Below are positions 27,190 to 41,100 of a stretch of DNA of 64,000 nucleotides, piece by piece. Each line of letters begins with the position of its first letter. Positions within the stretch are counted from its first letter, which is position 1. The stretch covers positions 17,420,801 to 17,484,800 of the forward strand of contig JARWKL010000015.1 of NCBI GenBank assembly GCA_029961685.1, in the 5' to 3' direction. Source of the DNA: Aristolochia californica. Lineage: Eukaryota > Streptophyta > Magnoliopsida > Piperales > Aristolochiaceae. Under the pieces are notes generated by a model that searched no databases, was not told where the DNA came from, and worked only from the letters and a program-made list of their open reading frames with translations. The translations under genes and the position numbers were made by a program.

Positions 27190-28698
27190 ACTTTTTCCAT
27201 ATTTAACAAAAAGCGGACCTGACAATCATAGATCATCGTAAATGTTTTGATCGATTAATGATTTGTAACGTTTAGAATTTTTGTTAAAAATGACTTATGG
27301 TTTGGGAATCAACACACAGTTAAAACTGCTTCCCCCCTTCCCTCCTCTTCCCATGATTTCAAAACCCAATATATGAAAAACTCAAAGAGTTTACAATCCT
27401 TAAAAATCATAGATATGTTTGTGGAATTATCTCTCTCAGCATTTATGCATTTTGGGTATATGTTTGTGGAATTATCTCTATCAGCATTTGTGCATTTTGG
27501 GTCTTCAATTTTTTTTCAAGTGCAAACTTGAGTTTACACTCTCCCTTTTTTCTCATAAAAAAAAAGATAAGACAAATAGATCACAACAAAATGAAAATTT
27601 TAGAGTTTATGTATGCAAAAAAATTTGAAAACTAAAATAAATGTAAGTGAAGAAAATTATTTCACGCACTAAAAATGAACACCAAAGTTTTGCGATCCAT
27701 GTTTGGGAAATTCCACTAGTACAACCCCTAATAGCTTGGTGGAATTTTATAAGAAGGAGATTCTAATTGATCCTAACATGTTTTAAATGTGGTGGATATG
27801 CATGCCAGAAACATGTTGAAGATGCAAATGACCTAATGATCCAAAAATTTCGAGTAGAAAAATATAAATTCTCAAGTTAAAGTGCAGTGGGATATTTACA
27901 AGAGCCAAACAACCCACTATTTGCCAATTTTTAAAAAGCAGACCTAACAATCATAGATCAGCGTAAATGTTTTGATCGATTAATGATGTGTAACGGTTAT
28001 AATTTTTATTTGAAATGACTTATGGTTTGGGAAGTGAAAAATGCTTCTTCCGAAGATTACAAAACCCAATATATAAACAACTAAAAGAGTTTACAATCCT
28101 AAAAAATCACAGATATTTTTTGGAATAATCTCTCTAAGCATTTGTGCATTTCCATTTTGGAAGTTCAATTTTTTTTCAAATCCAAACATGAGTTTTCTCT
28201 GTCTCATTTTTCTTGTAACCAAAAAGATAAGGCAAATAGATCACAAACAAATTAGAAAAAAATAATAAATGTAAGTGAAGAAAATTATTTCACGCACTAA
28301 AAATGAACACCAAAGTTTTGTTATCCATGTTTGGGAAATTCCACTAGTACAAACCCTTATAGCTTGGTGGAATTTTATAAGGAAAAGATTTCTAGTTGAT
28401 CCTAAGATGTTTTAAATGTGGTGGATATGCATGCCAGAAATATGTTGAAGATGTAAATATCCTAATGATCCAAAAAATTCAAGGAGTAGAAAAACTTAAA
28501 TTCTCAAGTTAACTTGTGGAGGGATATTTACTAGAGCCAAAAAACCCACTTTTTGCCTATTTTACAAAAAGAAGACCTAACAATGATAGATCATGATAAC
28601 TGTTTTGATTGATTAATGATGTGTAACTATTATAATTTTTGTTAAAAATGACATATGGTTTGGGATTCAACACTCAGTTAAAAATGCCTCAACTCCCC
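27190..28698 (+). repeat. 1509-bp tandem duplication, second copy
   Basis: This copy repeats 25681-27189. Its left edge fuses a C tract directly to 'actttttccatat', so the C tract at 27183 and the next one near 27327 lie only about 145 bp apart. Differences from copy one include attccactag for attacactag, gacctaatg for gtcctaatg and catgccag for cattccag. Similarity stops at 'aaaaatgcctca'. The 45-bp duplication is present again at 27413-27502. Confidence 0.92.
27413..27502 (+). repeat. 45-bp direct duplication, second occurrence
   Basis: Same pair as at 25904-25993, shifted by 1509. The small duplication therefore predates the large one. Confidence 0.92.
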
Positions 28699-28754
28699 CC
28701 CCCTCTTCTGAAGACTACAAAACCCAATATATGAAAAACTCGAAGAGTTTACAA

Positions 28755-28799
28755 TCCTTAAAAATCACAGATACGATATATTCCTTAAAAATCACAGAT
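28755..28799 (+). repeat. 27-bp local duplication
   Basis: The string tccttaaaaatcacagat occurs at 28755-28772 and again at 28782-28799, separated by a short non-consensus linker, 'acgatatat'. This is the Y-like monomer just after the 1509-bp duplication. Confidence 0.9.
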
Positions 28800-30042
28800 T
28801 CTTTTTGCAATTATCTCTCTCAGCATTTGTGCATTTCCATTTTGGATGTTCAATTTTTTTTCAAATCCAAACTTCAGTTTTCACTCTCCCTTTTTTCTCG
28901 TAAACCAAAAAGATAAGGCAAATAGATCACAACAAAATGAAAATATTAGAGTTTATGTATGCAGAAAAATTTGAAAACTATAATAAATGTAAGTGAAGAA
29001 AATTATTTCACGCACTAAAAATGAGCACCAAAGTTTTGTGATCCATGTTTGGAAAATTCCACTAGTACAATCCCTAATACTTTGGTAGAATTTTATAAGA
29101 AAAAAATTCTAATTGATCCTAACATATTTTAAATGTGGTGGATATGCATGCCAGAAACATGTTGAGGATGCAAATGGCCTAATGATCCAAAAATTTCATG
29201 GAGTAGGAAAAATTAAATTCTCAAGTTAACTTGCGGTGGGATATTTACCAAAGCCAAACAACCCAGTTTTTGCCTATTTTACAAAAAGCGGTCCTAACAA
29301 TCACTGATCTTCATAAAAGTTTTCATAGATTAATGATGAGTAACGACTATAGTATTTTTTAGAAATGACTTATGGTTTGGGAGTCAATACTCAGTGAAAA
29401 TGCCTCATTCAATGATTACAGAACCCAATATATAAACAACTAAAAGAGTTTAAAATCCTTAAAAATCAAAAATATTTTTTGGAATTATCTCACTCAGCAT
29501 TTGTGCATTTCCATTTTGGAAGTTCAATTTTTTTTCAAATCCAAACTTGAGTTTTAACTCTCCCATTTTTCTCGAAAACAAAAAGATAAGGCAAATAGAT
29601 GACAATAAAATGAAAATTTAAGAGTTCATGTATGCAAAAAAATTAGAAAACTATCATAAATGTAAGTGAAGAAAATTATTTCACGCACTAAAAATGAACA
29701 CCAAAGTTTTGTTACCCTAATAGCTTGGTGGAATTTTATAAGAAAGAGATTTCTAGTTGATCATAACATGTTTTACATGTGGTGGATATGCATGTCAGAA
29801 ACATGTTGAAGATGTAAATGACCTAATGATCCAAAAAATTAAAGGAGTAGAAAAAATTAAATTCTCAAGTTAACGTGCGGTTGGATATTTACCTAAGCAG
29901 AACAACCTACTACTTTTTGCCTATTTTATAAAAACTGGGCCTAACAATCATAGATCATTGTAAATGTTTTGATCGATTCATGATTCATTTTTGTTAGCAG
30001 TGACTTATGGTTTGGGAGTCAACACTCAGTTAAAAATGCATC

Positions 30043-30043
<1 letters not shown>

Positions 30044-30075
<32 letters not shown>
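30044..30075. repeat. Poly-C tract, 32 C
   Basis: Longest C run in block B2, in the Y monomer anchored at 30085. Confidence 0.95.
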
Positions 30076-30078
<3 letters not shown>

Positions 30079-33000
30079 TCTTCCGATGATTGCAAAACCC
30101 AATATATAAAAAACTCAAAGAGTTTACAATCCTTAAAAATCACAGATACGTTTGTGGAATTATCTCTCTAAGCATTTGTGCATTTTGGGTGTTCAATTTT
30201 TTTTCAAATCCAAACTTGAGTTTTCACTCTCCCTTTTTTCTCGTAAACAAAAATATAAGGCAAATAGATCACAACAAAATGAATATTTTAGATTTTATGC
30301 ATGCAAAAAAATTTTAAAACTATAATAAATATAAGTGAAGAAAATTATTTAACGCACTAAAAATGAAAACCAAAGTTTTGTGATCCATGTTTGGGAAATT
30401 CCACTAGTTCAACCCCTAATAGCTTGGTGGAATTTTATAAGAAAGATATTCTAATTGATCCTAACATGTTTTAACTGTGGTGGATATGCATGCTAGAAAC
30501 ATGTTGAAGATGCAATTGACCTAATAAACCAAAAATTTCAAGGAGTAGAAAAAATTAAATTCTCAAGTTAACGTGCAGTGGAATATTTACCAGAGCCAAA
30601 CAACCCACTTTTTGCCTATTTTAAAAAAACTGGACCTAACAATCATAGATCATCGTAAATGTTTTGATCGATTAATAATGTGTAACGGCTGTAATTTTTG
30701 TTAGAAATGACTTATGGTTTGGGAGTCAACACTCAGTGAAAAATGCCACTTCTGATGATTGCAAAACCCATTATATAAACAACTAAAAGAGTTTGCAATC
30801 CTTTAAAATTATAGATATTTTTTGGAAGTATCTCTCTCAGCATTTGTTCATTTCCATTTTGGAAGTTCAATTTTTTTCCAAATCCAAACTTGAATTTTCA
30901 CTCTCCCATTTGTCTTGTAAACAAAAAGATAACGCAAATAGATCACAACAAAATGAAAATTTTAGAGTTTATGTATGCAAAAAAATTAGAAAAATATAAT
31001 AAATGTTAGTGAATAAAATTATTTCACACTCTAAAAATGAACACCAAAGTTTTGTTATCCATGTTTGGAAAATTCCACTAGTACAACCCCTAATAGCTTG
31101 GTGGAATATATAAGAAAAAAGTTTCTGGTTGATCCTAACATGTTTTAAATGTGGTGGATATGCATGCCAGAAACATATTGAAGATGCAAATGACTTAATG
31201 TTCAAAAATTTCATGGCGTGGAAAAAATTAAAATCTCAAGTTAACGTGCAGTGGGATATTTACCAGAGCCAAACAACCCACTTTTTGCCTATTTTACAAA
31301 AAGCGGACCTGACAATCATAGATCATCGTAAATGTTTTGATGGATTAATGATGTGTAACGGTTATAAATTTTTTTAACAATCACTTATGGTTTGGGAGTC
31401 AACACAGAGTTAAAAAAGCCTCCCCCCCCCCACCCCCCCCCCCCCCCCCCCTCCTCTCTTCCGATGATTTCAAAACCCAATATATAAAAAACTCAAAGAG
31501 TTTACCATCCTCAAAAATCATAGATACGTTTGTGGTATTATCTCCATGAGCATTTGTGCATTTTGGGTGTTCAATATTTTTTCAAATCCAAACTTGAGTT
31601 TTCGCTCTCCCTTTTTTCTCGTAAACAAAATGATAAGGCAAATAGATCACAACAAAATGAAAATTTTAGAGGTTATGTATGCAAAAAAATTTGAACTATA
31701 GTAAATGTAAGTGAAGAAAATTATTTCACGCACTAAAAATGAACACCAAAGTTTTGTGATTCATGTTTGGGAAATTCCACCACTACAACCCCTAATAGCT
31801 TTGTGGAATTTTATAAGAAAGAGTTTCTAATTGATCCAAACTTGTTTTAAATGTGGTGGATATGCATGCCAGAAACATGTTGACGATGCAAATGACCTAA
31901 TAATCCAAAAATTTCAAGGAGTAGAAAAAATTAAATTCTCAAGTTTACTTGCGGTGGGATATTTACAAGAGCCAAACAACCCACTTTTTGCCTATTTTAA
32001 CAAAACTGGACCTAAAATTCATAGATCATCGTAAATGTTTCAATCGATTAATGATGTGTAACGGCTATAATTTTTGTTTGAAATTACTTATGGTTTGGGA
32101 GCAACACTAAGTGAAAAATGCTTCTTCCGATGATTGCAAAACCCAAAATATAAACAATTAAAAGAGTTTAAAATCCTTAAAAATCACAGAAATTTTCTGG
32201 AATTATCCCTCTCAGCATTTGTGCATTTCCATTTTGGAAGTTAAATTTTTTTCGAATCCACACTTGAGCTTTTACTCTCCCATTTTTCTCGAAAAAAAAA
32301 AGATAAGGCAAATAGAAGACAATAAAATGAAAATTTAAGAGTTTATGTATGAAAAAAAATTAGAAAACTATAATAAATGTAAGTCAAGAAAATTATTTTA
32401 CGCACTAAAAATGAATTCCAAAGTTTTGTTATCCAAGTTTTGGGAAATTCCACTAGTACAACCCCTAATTCATGGTGGAATTTTATAAGAAAGAGATTTC
32501 TAGTTTATCCTAACATGTTTTAAATGTGGTGGATATGCACGCTAGAAACATGTTCTAGATGCAAATGACCTAATGATCCAAAAATTGCAAAGAGTTGAAA
32601 AAATCAAATTCTCAAGTTAACGTGCAGTGGGATATTTACCAGAGCCAAACAACCCACTTTTTGCCTATTTTCAAAAAGCGGACCTAACAATCATTGATCA
32701 TCGTAAATGTTTTGATCGATTAATGATGTGTAACGGTTATAATATTTTTTAAAAATTACTTAAGGTTTGGGAGTCAACACTCTGTTAAAAATGCATCACC
32801 CCCGTCTTCTGATGATTGCAAAACCCAATTTATGAAAAAGTCAAAGAGTTTACAATACTTAAAAATCGTAGATACGTTTGTGGAATTATCTCTCTCAGCA
32901 TTTGTGCATTTTGGAAGTTCAATTTTTTTTCAAATCCAAACTAGGGTTTTCACTCTCCCATTTTTCTCGTAAACAAAACGATAAGGCAAATAGATGACAA

Positions 33001-36000
33001 TAAAATGAAAATTTTAGAGTTTATGTCTGCAAAGAAATTATAAAACTATAATAAATGTAAGTGAAGAAAATTATATTACACACTAAAAATGAACACCAAG
33101 GTTTTGTTATCCATGTTTGGGAAATTCCACTAGTACAACCCCAGATATCTTGGTGGAATTTTATAAGAAAGAGATTGTAATTGATCATAATATGTTTTAA
33201 ATGTGGTGGATATGCATGCCAGAAACATGTTGAAGATGCAAATGACCTAATGATCCAAAAATTTCAAGGAGTAGAAAAAATTAAATTCTCAAGTTAAGTT
33301 ACGATGGGATATTTTCCAGAGCCAAACAACCTACTTTTTGCCTATTTTACAAAAAGTGGACCTAAAATTCATAGATCTTCGTAAATGTTTTGATCGATTA
33401 ATGATGTATAACGGCTATAATATTTGTTTGAAATTACTTATGGTTTGGGAGTCAACACTAAGTGAAAAATGCCTCTTCCGATAATTGCAATACCCAATAT
33501 ATAAACAACTAAAAGAGTTTACAATCCTTAAAAGTCACGGATATTTTTTGGAATTATCTCTCTCAGCATTTGGGCATTTCCATTTTGGAAGTTCAATTTT
33601 TTTTCAAATCCTAACTTGAGTTTTCTCTTAAATTAAAAGATAAGGCAAATAGATCACAACAAAATGAAAATTTAAGAGTTTATGTATGCAAAAAAATTAG
33701 AAACTATAGTAAATGTAAGTGAAGAAAATTATTTCGTGCACTAAAAATGAACACCAAAGTTTTGTTATCCATGTTTGGGAACTTCCACTAGTACAATCCT
33801 TAATAGCTTGGTGGAATATTATAAGAAAGAGATTTCTAGTTGATCCTACCATGTTTTAAATGTGGTGGATATGCATCCCAGAAACATGTTGAAGATGCAA
33901 ATGACCTAATCATACAAATATTTCAAGGAGTAGAAAAAATTAAATTCTCAAGTTAACGTGCCGTGGGATATTTACCAGAGCCAAACAACCAACATTTTCC
34001 ATATTTTACACAAAGCGGACGTAACAATGATCGATCATCGTAAATGTTTTGATCGATTAATGATGTGTAACAGTTATAATTTTTGTTAAAAATGACTTAT
34101 GGTTTGGGAGTCGACACTCAGTTAAAAATGCTTCGCCCCCCCTCTTCCGATATTTGCAAAACCCAATATATGAAAAACTCAAAGAGTTTCAATCCTTAAA
34201 AATCAATAATATGTTTGTGGAATTATCTCTCTCAGCATTTGTGCATTTTGGGTGTTCGATTTTTTTTTAAATCCAAACTTGAGTTTTCACTCTCCCTTTT
34301 TCCTCATAAACAAAAAGATAAGGCAAATAGATCACAACAAAATGAAAGTTTTAGAGTTTATGTATGCAAAAATATTTGAAAACTATAATAAAAGTAAGTG
34401 AAGAAAATTATTTCATGCACTAAAAATGAACTCTAAAGTTTTATGATCCATGTTTGGGAAATTGCACTAGTACAACCCCTAATAGCTTGGTGGAGTTTTA
34501 TAAGAAAGAGATTCTAATTGATCCTAACACGTTTTAAATGTGGTGGATATGCATGCCAGAAACATGTTGAAGAAGCAAACGACCTAATTATCCAAAAATT
34601 TCAAGGAGTAGAAAAAATTAAATTCTCTAGTTAACGTGCGGTGGGATATTTACCTGAGCCAAACAAACCACCTTTTGCCTATTTTACAAAAAGCGGACCT
34701 AAAATTCATAGATCATTATAAATGTTTTGGTCGATTAATTATGTGTAACAGCTATAATTTTTTTTAGAAATGACTTATGGTTTGGGAGTCAACACTAAGT
34801 TAAAAATGCCTCTTGCAATGATTGAAAAACCTAATATATGAAAACTAAAAGAGTTTACAATCCTTAAAAATCACAGATAGGTTTGTGGAATTATCTCTCT
34901 CAGCATTTGTGCATTTTGGGCGTTCAATTTTTTTTCAAATCCAAACTTGAGTTTTAACTCTCCCTTTTTTCTCGTAAACAAAAAGATAAGGCAAATAGAT
35001 CACAACAAAATGAAAATTTTAGAGTTTAGGTAGGCAAAAAAATTAGAAAACTACAATAAATGTAAGTGAAGAAAATTCTTTCACCACTAAAAATGAACAC
35101 CAAAGTTTTGTTATCCATGTTTGGGAAATTCCACTAGTAACCCCCCAAATAGCTTGGTGGAATTTTATAACAAAGAGATTTCTAGTTGATCCTAACATGT
35201 TTTAAATGTGGTGGATATGCATGCCAGAAACATGTTGAAGATGCAAATGACCTAATGATCCAAAAATTTCGAGTAGAAAAAATTAAATTTTCAAGTTAAC
35301 GTGATGTGGGATATATACCAGAGCCAAACAACCCACTTTTTGCCTATTTTCAAAAAACGGACCTAACAATCTTAGATCATCGTAAATATTTTGATCGATT
35401 AATGATGTGTAACGGTTATAATTTTTATTAGAAATGACTTACTGTATGGGAGTCAACACTCAGTGAAAAATACCTCTTTCGATGATTGCACAACCCAATA
35501 TATAAACAACTAAAAGAGTTTAAAATCCTTAAAAATCATTGATACTTTTTGGAATAATCTCTCTCAGCATTTGTGCATTTCTATTTTGGGTGTTCAATTT
35601 TTTTTCAAAACCAAACTTGAGTTTTCACTCTCCCATTTTTCTCGTAAACAAAAAGATAATTCAAATAGATCACAAAAAAATGAAAATTTTAGAGTTTATG
35701 TATGAAAAAAAATTAGAAAAGAATAATAAATATAAGTGAAAAAAATTAATTCACGCACTAAAAATGAGCACCAAAGTTTTGTAATCCTTATTTGGGAAAT
35801 TCCACTAGTACAACCCCTAATAGCTTTGTGGAATTTTAAAAGAAAAAGATTCTAATTGATCCTAACATGTTTTAAATGTGGTGGATATGCATGCCAGAAA
35901 CTTGTTGAAGATGCAAATGACCTAATGGTCCAAAAATTTCAAGGTGTAGAAAAAATTAAATTATCAAGTTAACATGCACTTGGATATTTACCAGAGCCAA

Positions 36001-37421
36001 ACAACCCACTTTTTGCCTATTTTACAAAAAGAAACCTAACAATCATAGATCATCGGAAATGTTTTGATCAATTAATGATGTGCAACAACTTTAATTTTTT
36101 TTAGAAATGACATATGGTTTGGGAGTCAACACACAGTAAAAAATGCACCTTCCGATCATTGTAAAACCCAATATATGAAAAAATAAAAGAGTTTACAATC
36201 CTTAAAAATCATAGGTACATTTGTGGAACTATCTCTCTCAGATTTTGTGCATTTCCATTTTTGAAGTTCAATTTTTTTTCAAATCCAAAATTGAGTTTTC
36301 ACTCACCCATTTTTCACGTAAACAAACGGATAAAGCAAATAGATCCCAACAAAATGAAAATTTTAGAGTTTAAGTATGAAAAAAAAATTGAAAAAAATAT
36401 TAAATGTAAGTGAAGAAAATTATTTCACGCACTAAAAATGAACACCAAAGTTTTGTTATCCATGTTTGGGAAATTCCACTTGTAAAACGCCTAATAGCTT
36501 GGTGGAATTTTATAAGAAAGAGATTCTAATTGATCCTAACATGTTTTAAATGTGGTGGATATGTATGCAAGAAACATGTTGCAGATGCAAATGACATAAT
36601 GATCCAAAAATTTCAAGGAGTGGTAAAAATTAAATTCTAAAGTTAACGTGCGGTAGGATAAGTACTAGAGCCAAACAACCCACGTTTAGCCTATTAAACA
36701 AAAAGCGGACCTAAAAATCATAGATCATCATAAATGGTTTGATTGATTAATGATGTCTAGCGGCTATAAGTTTTGTTAGAAATGACTTATGGTTTGGGAG
36801 TCAACACTCAGTGAAAAACGCCTCTTCCGATGATTTCAAAACCCAATATATAAACAACTAAAAAACTTTACAATCCTTAAAAATCAACAATATTTTTTGG
36901 AATTATCCCTCTCAGAATTTGAGCATTTTCATTTTTGAAGTTAAATTGTTTTTCAAATCCAAACTTGAGTTTTCACTCTCTCATTTTTCTAGTCAATAGA
37001 AGGATAAGGCAAATAGATGACAACAAAATGAAAATTTTAAAGTTTATGTCTGTAAAGAAATTATAAAACTATAATAAATGTAAGTGAAGAAAATTATATC
37101 ACGCACTAAAAACTAGATTTCTAGTTGATCCTAACATGTTTTAAATGTGGTGGATATGCATGCCAAAAACATGTTGAAGATGCAAATGACCTAATGTTCC
37201 AAAAAATTCGAGTAGAAAAAATTAAATTCTCAAGTTAACGTGCAGTGGGATATTTACCAGAGCCAAACAACCCACTTTTTAACTATTTTACAAAAAGCGA
37301 CCTAACAATCATAGATCATCGTAAATGTTTTGATCGATTAATGATGTGTAACGCTTATAATTTTTGTTAAAAATGACTTAGGGTTTGGGAGTCAACGCTC
37401 AGTTAAAAATGCCTCCCCCTT

Positions 37422-37445
37422 CCCCCCCCCCCCCCCCCCCCCCCC
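37422..37445. repeat. Poly-C tract, 24 C
   Basis: C run in the last Y monomer of block B2, preceded by 'gcctcccccttc'. Confidence 0.95.
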
Positions 37446-38071
37446 TCCCTCTTCTGATGATGGAAAAACCCAATATATGAAAAAAAAAAAAGAGTTTACA
37501 ATCATTAAAAATCACAGATACGTTTGTGGTATTATCTCCCTGAGAATTTGTGCATTTTGGGTGTTCAAGTTTTTTTCAAATCCAAACATGAGTTTTCACT
37601 CTCCCTTTTTTCTCGTAAACAAAAAGATAAGGCATATAGATCACAACAAAATGAAAATTTTAGAGTTTATGTATGCAAAAAAATTTTGAAAACTATAATA
37701 AATATAAATGAAGAAAATTATTTTCACTAAAAATGAACACCAATGTTTTTTGATCCATATTTGGGAAATTCCACTAGTTTAACCCCTAATAGCTTTGTGG
37801 AATTTTATAAGAAAGAGATTCTAATTGATCCTAACAAGTTTCAAATGTGGTGGATATGCATGCCAGAAACATGTTGAAGATGCAATTGACCTAATGATCC
37901 AAAAATTTCAAGGAGTAGAAAAAATTAAAATCTCAAGTTAACGTGCGGTGGGATAATTACCAGAGCCGAACAACCCTCTTTTTGCCTATTTTAAAAAAAG
38001 TGGACCTAACAATCATAGATCATCGTAAATGTTTTGATCGATTAATGATGTGTAATGGCTGTAATTTTTGT

Positions 38072-38100
38072 TAGAAATGACTTAAAAAACTAAAAGATTT
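38072..38100 (+). other. Truncated monomer at the block B2/C boundary
   Basis: The sequence 'tgttagaaatgactta' passes directly to 'aaaaactaaaagatttt', skipping the 'tggtttgggagtc' segment, the C tract and the anchor (about 70-80 bp). Copies to the left have 'gtggtggat' with 'gccagaaac'. Copies to the right have a shortened form with 'gcctgaaac' (38449 onward). Confidence 0.85.
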
Positions 38101-41100
38101 TACAATTCTTAAAAATCATAAATACTTTTCGAATGATCTCTATCAGCATTTTTGCATTTTCATTTTTTATGTTCAATTTTTTTTCAAATCCAAACTTGAT
38201 TTTTCACTCTCCCTTTTTTCTCGTAAACAAAAAGATAAAGCAAAATAGATCACAACAAACTGAAAATTTTAGAGTTTATGTATGCAAAAAATTAAAAACT
38301 AAAATAAATGTAAGAGAAGAAAATTATGTCAAGCACTAAAAAGGAAAACTAAAGATTTGTTATCCATGTTTGAGAAATTCCACTAGTACAACCCTTAGTA
38401 GCTATGTCGAATTTCATAAGAAAGAGATTTCTAATTGATCCTAACATGTTTTAAATGTGCATATGCATGCCTGAAACATGTTGAAGATGCAAATGACCTA
38501 ATGATCTGAAAATTTCAAGGATAAGAAAAAATTAAATTCTCAAGTTAAAGTGCGGTGGGATATTTACTAGAGCCAAACAACCCTCTTTTTGCCTATTTTA
38601 CAAAAAGTGGACCTAACAATCATAGATCATCATAAATGTTTTGATCGATTAATGATGTGTAATGGCTATAAGTTTTGTTAAAAATGACTTGTGGTTTGGG
38701 AGTCAACACTCAGTTAAAAATGCCTCGCCCCCCTTTTTTCGTTGATTGCAAAACCTAATATATAAGAAACTAAAAGACTTTACAATCCTTAAAAATCACA
38801 AATACTTTTTGGAATTATCTCTTTCAGCATTTGTGCATTTCAATATAGGATGTTCAATTTTTTTTAAACCCAAACTTGAGTTTTCACTCTCCTATATTTC
38901 TCGTTAACAAAAAGATAAGGCAAATAGATCACAACTAAATGAAAATTTTAGTATTTATGTATGCAAAAAATTGAAAACTATAATAAATGTCAGTGAAGAA
39001 AATTATGTCTCACACTTAAGTTTTGTTATCCATGTTTGGGAAATTCCACTAATACAACCCGTAATAGCTTGGAGGAATTTTATGAGAAAGAGATTTCTAA
39101 TTTATCCTTACATGTTTTAAATATGGATATCCGTGCCTAAAACATGTTGAATATGCAAATGACCTCATGATCCCAAAATTTCAATGAGTAGAAAAAATAA
39201 AATTCTCAAGTTATCGTGTGGTGGGATTTTTACTAGAGCGAAACAACCCATTTTTTGCCTATTTTACAAAAAGTGGACCTAACAATCATAGATCATCATA
39301 AAAGTTTTGATCGATTAATGATGTATACCGGCTATAATTTTTGTTAGAGATGACTTATAGTTTGGGAGTCAACACTCAGCTAAAAATGGCTTGCCCCCCT
39401 TTTTTCGATGATTTAAAAAAAAACAAAAGAGTTTACAATCCTTAAAAATCACAAATACTTTTTGGAATTATCTGTCTCATTTCCATTTTGGATGATCAAA
39501 TTTTTTTCAAATCCAAACTTGAGTTTTCTCTCTCCCATTTTTTTGCAAACAAAAAGATAAGGCAAATAGATCACAACAAAATGAAAATTTTTGATTTTTT
39601 CTATGCAAAACATAAAAAATTATAATAAATGTAAGTGAAGAAAATTTTTTGCGAACAAAAAATGATCTCCAAAGTTTTGTTATCCATGTTTGGGAAATTG
39701 CACTAGTACAACCCCTAATAGCTTGGTGGAATTTTCTAAGAAAGAGATTTCTAATTGATCCTAACAGGTTTTAAATGTGGATATGCATGCCTGAAATATG
39801 TTGAAGATGTTAACAACCTAATGATCTAAAAATTTCAGGAAGTAGAAAAAATTAAATTCTCAAGTTAACATGCGGTGGGATATTTACTAGAGCCGAACAA
39901 CCCAACTTTTGCCTCTTTTACAAAAAGCGACTGAACAATCATAGATCATCGTATATGTTTTGATCAATTATTGATGTGTAACGGCTATAATTTTTTTTAG
40001 AAATGACTTATGGATTGGGAGTCAACAATCAGTTAAAAATGCCTCACCCTCCCTTTTCTGATGATTGCATAACCTAATATATAAAAAACAAAAAGAATTT
40101 ACAATCCTTAAAAATCACGGATACTTTTTGGAATTATCTCTCTCAGCATTTGTGCATTTCCATATTGGATGTTCAATTTTTTTTCAAATCCAAACATAAG
40201 TTTTCACTCTCCTTTTTTTACGTAAAAAAAAAAGATAAGGCAAAGATATCACAATAAAATGAAAATTTTAGATGTTTTGTATGCAAAAAATTGAATATTA
40301 TAATAAATGTACGTGCAGAAAATTATTTCACGCACTAAAAATGAACACCAAAGTTTTGTTATCCATGTTTGGGAACTTCCACTAGTATAATCCCTAGTAG
40401 CTTGGTGGAATTTTATAAGAAAGATTTCTAATTGATCCTAACCTGTTTTAAATGTGCATATGCAAGCCTGAAACAAGTAGAAGATGCAAATGACCAATGG
40501 TCCAAAAATTTCAAGGACTAGAAAAAATTAAATTCTCTAGTTAAAGTGCGGTGGAATATTTACCAGAGCCAAACAACCCACTTTTTGCCTATTTTACAAA
40601 AATTGGACCTAAAAATCATAGATCATCGTAAATGTTTTGATTGATTATTGATATGTAATGACTATAATTTTTGTTAGATCTTATGGTTTGGGAGTCAACA
40701 CTCAGTTAAAAATGGCTCGCCCCCCCTTTTCCGATGACTGCAAAACCTAATATATAAAAACCTAAAAGAGTTTACAATCCTTAAAAATCACATATACTTT
40801 TTGGAATTATATCTCTCAGCATTTGTTTATTTCCATTTTGGATGTTCAATTTTTTTCAAATCCAAACATGTGTTTTCACACTCCCATTTTTCTTGTAAAA
40901 ATAAAAAGATAAGGGAAAAAGATCACAATAAAATGAAACTTATAGAGTTTATGTATACAAAAAATTGAAAACTATAATAATTGTAAGTTAAGAAAATTAT
41001 TTCACACACTAAAATGAACACCAGAGTTTTGTTATCCATGTTTGGGAAATTCTAAAAGTACAATCACTAATAGCTTGGCGGAATTTTATAAGAAAGAAAT

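Larger units (their letters stand above)
21100..38084 (+). repeat. Satellite block B2: X/Y higher-order repeat, mostly dimers
   Basis: X monomers have 'cagtgaaaaatgcctcttccg' in shortened form with no C tract, 'tataaacaacta' and 'ggaagttc'. Y monomers have a C tract, 'tatgaaaaactcaaag', 'gtttgtggaatt' and 'gcattttgggtgttc', which lacks 6 bp of the usual form. By anchor position: X 21129, X 21803, Y 22469, X 23137, X 23811, Y 24485, X 25151, Y 25843, X 26543, Y 27352, X 28052, Y-like 28710, X 29411, Y 30085, X 30754, Y 31463, X 32129, Y-like 32811, X 33480, Y 34149, Y-like 34817, X-like 35481, Y-like 36154, X 36829, Y 37456. A few copies are hybrids. The order goes from XXY to mainly XY with a period near 1.34 kb. 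Confidence 0.8.
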
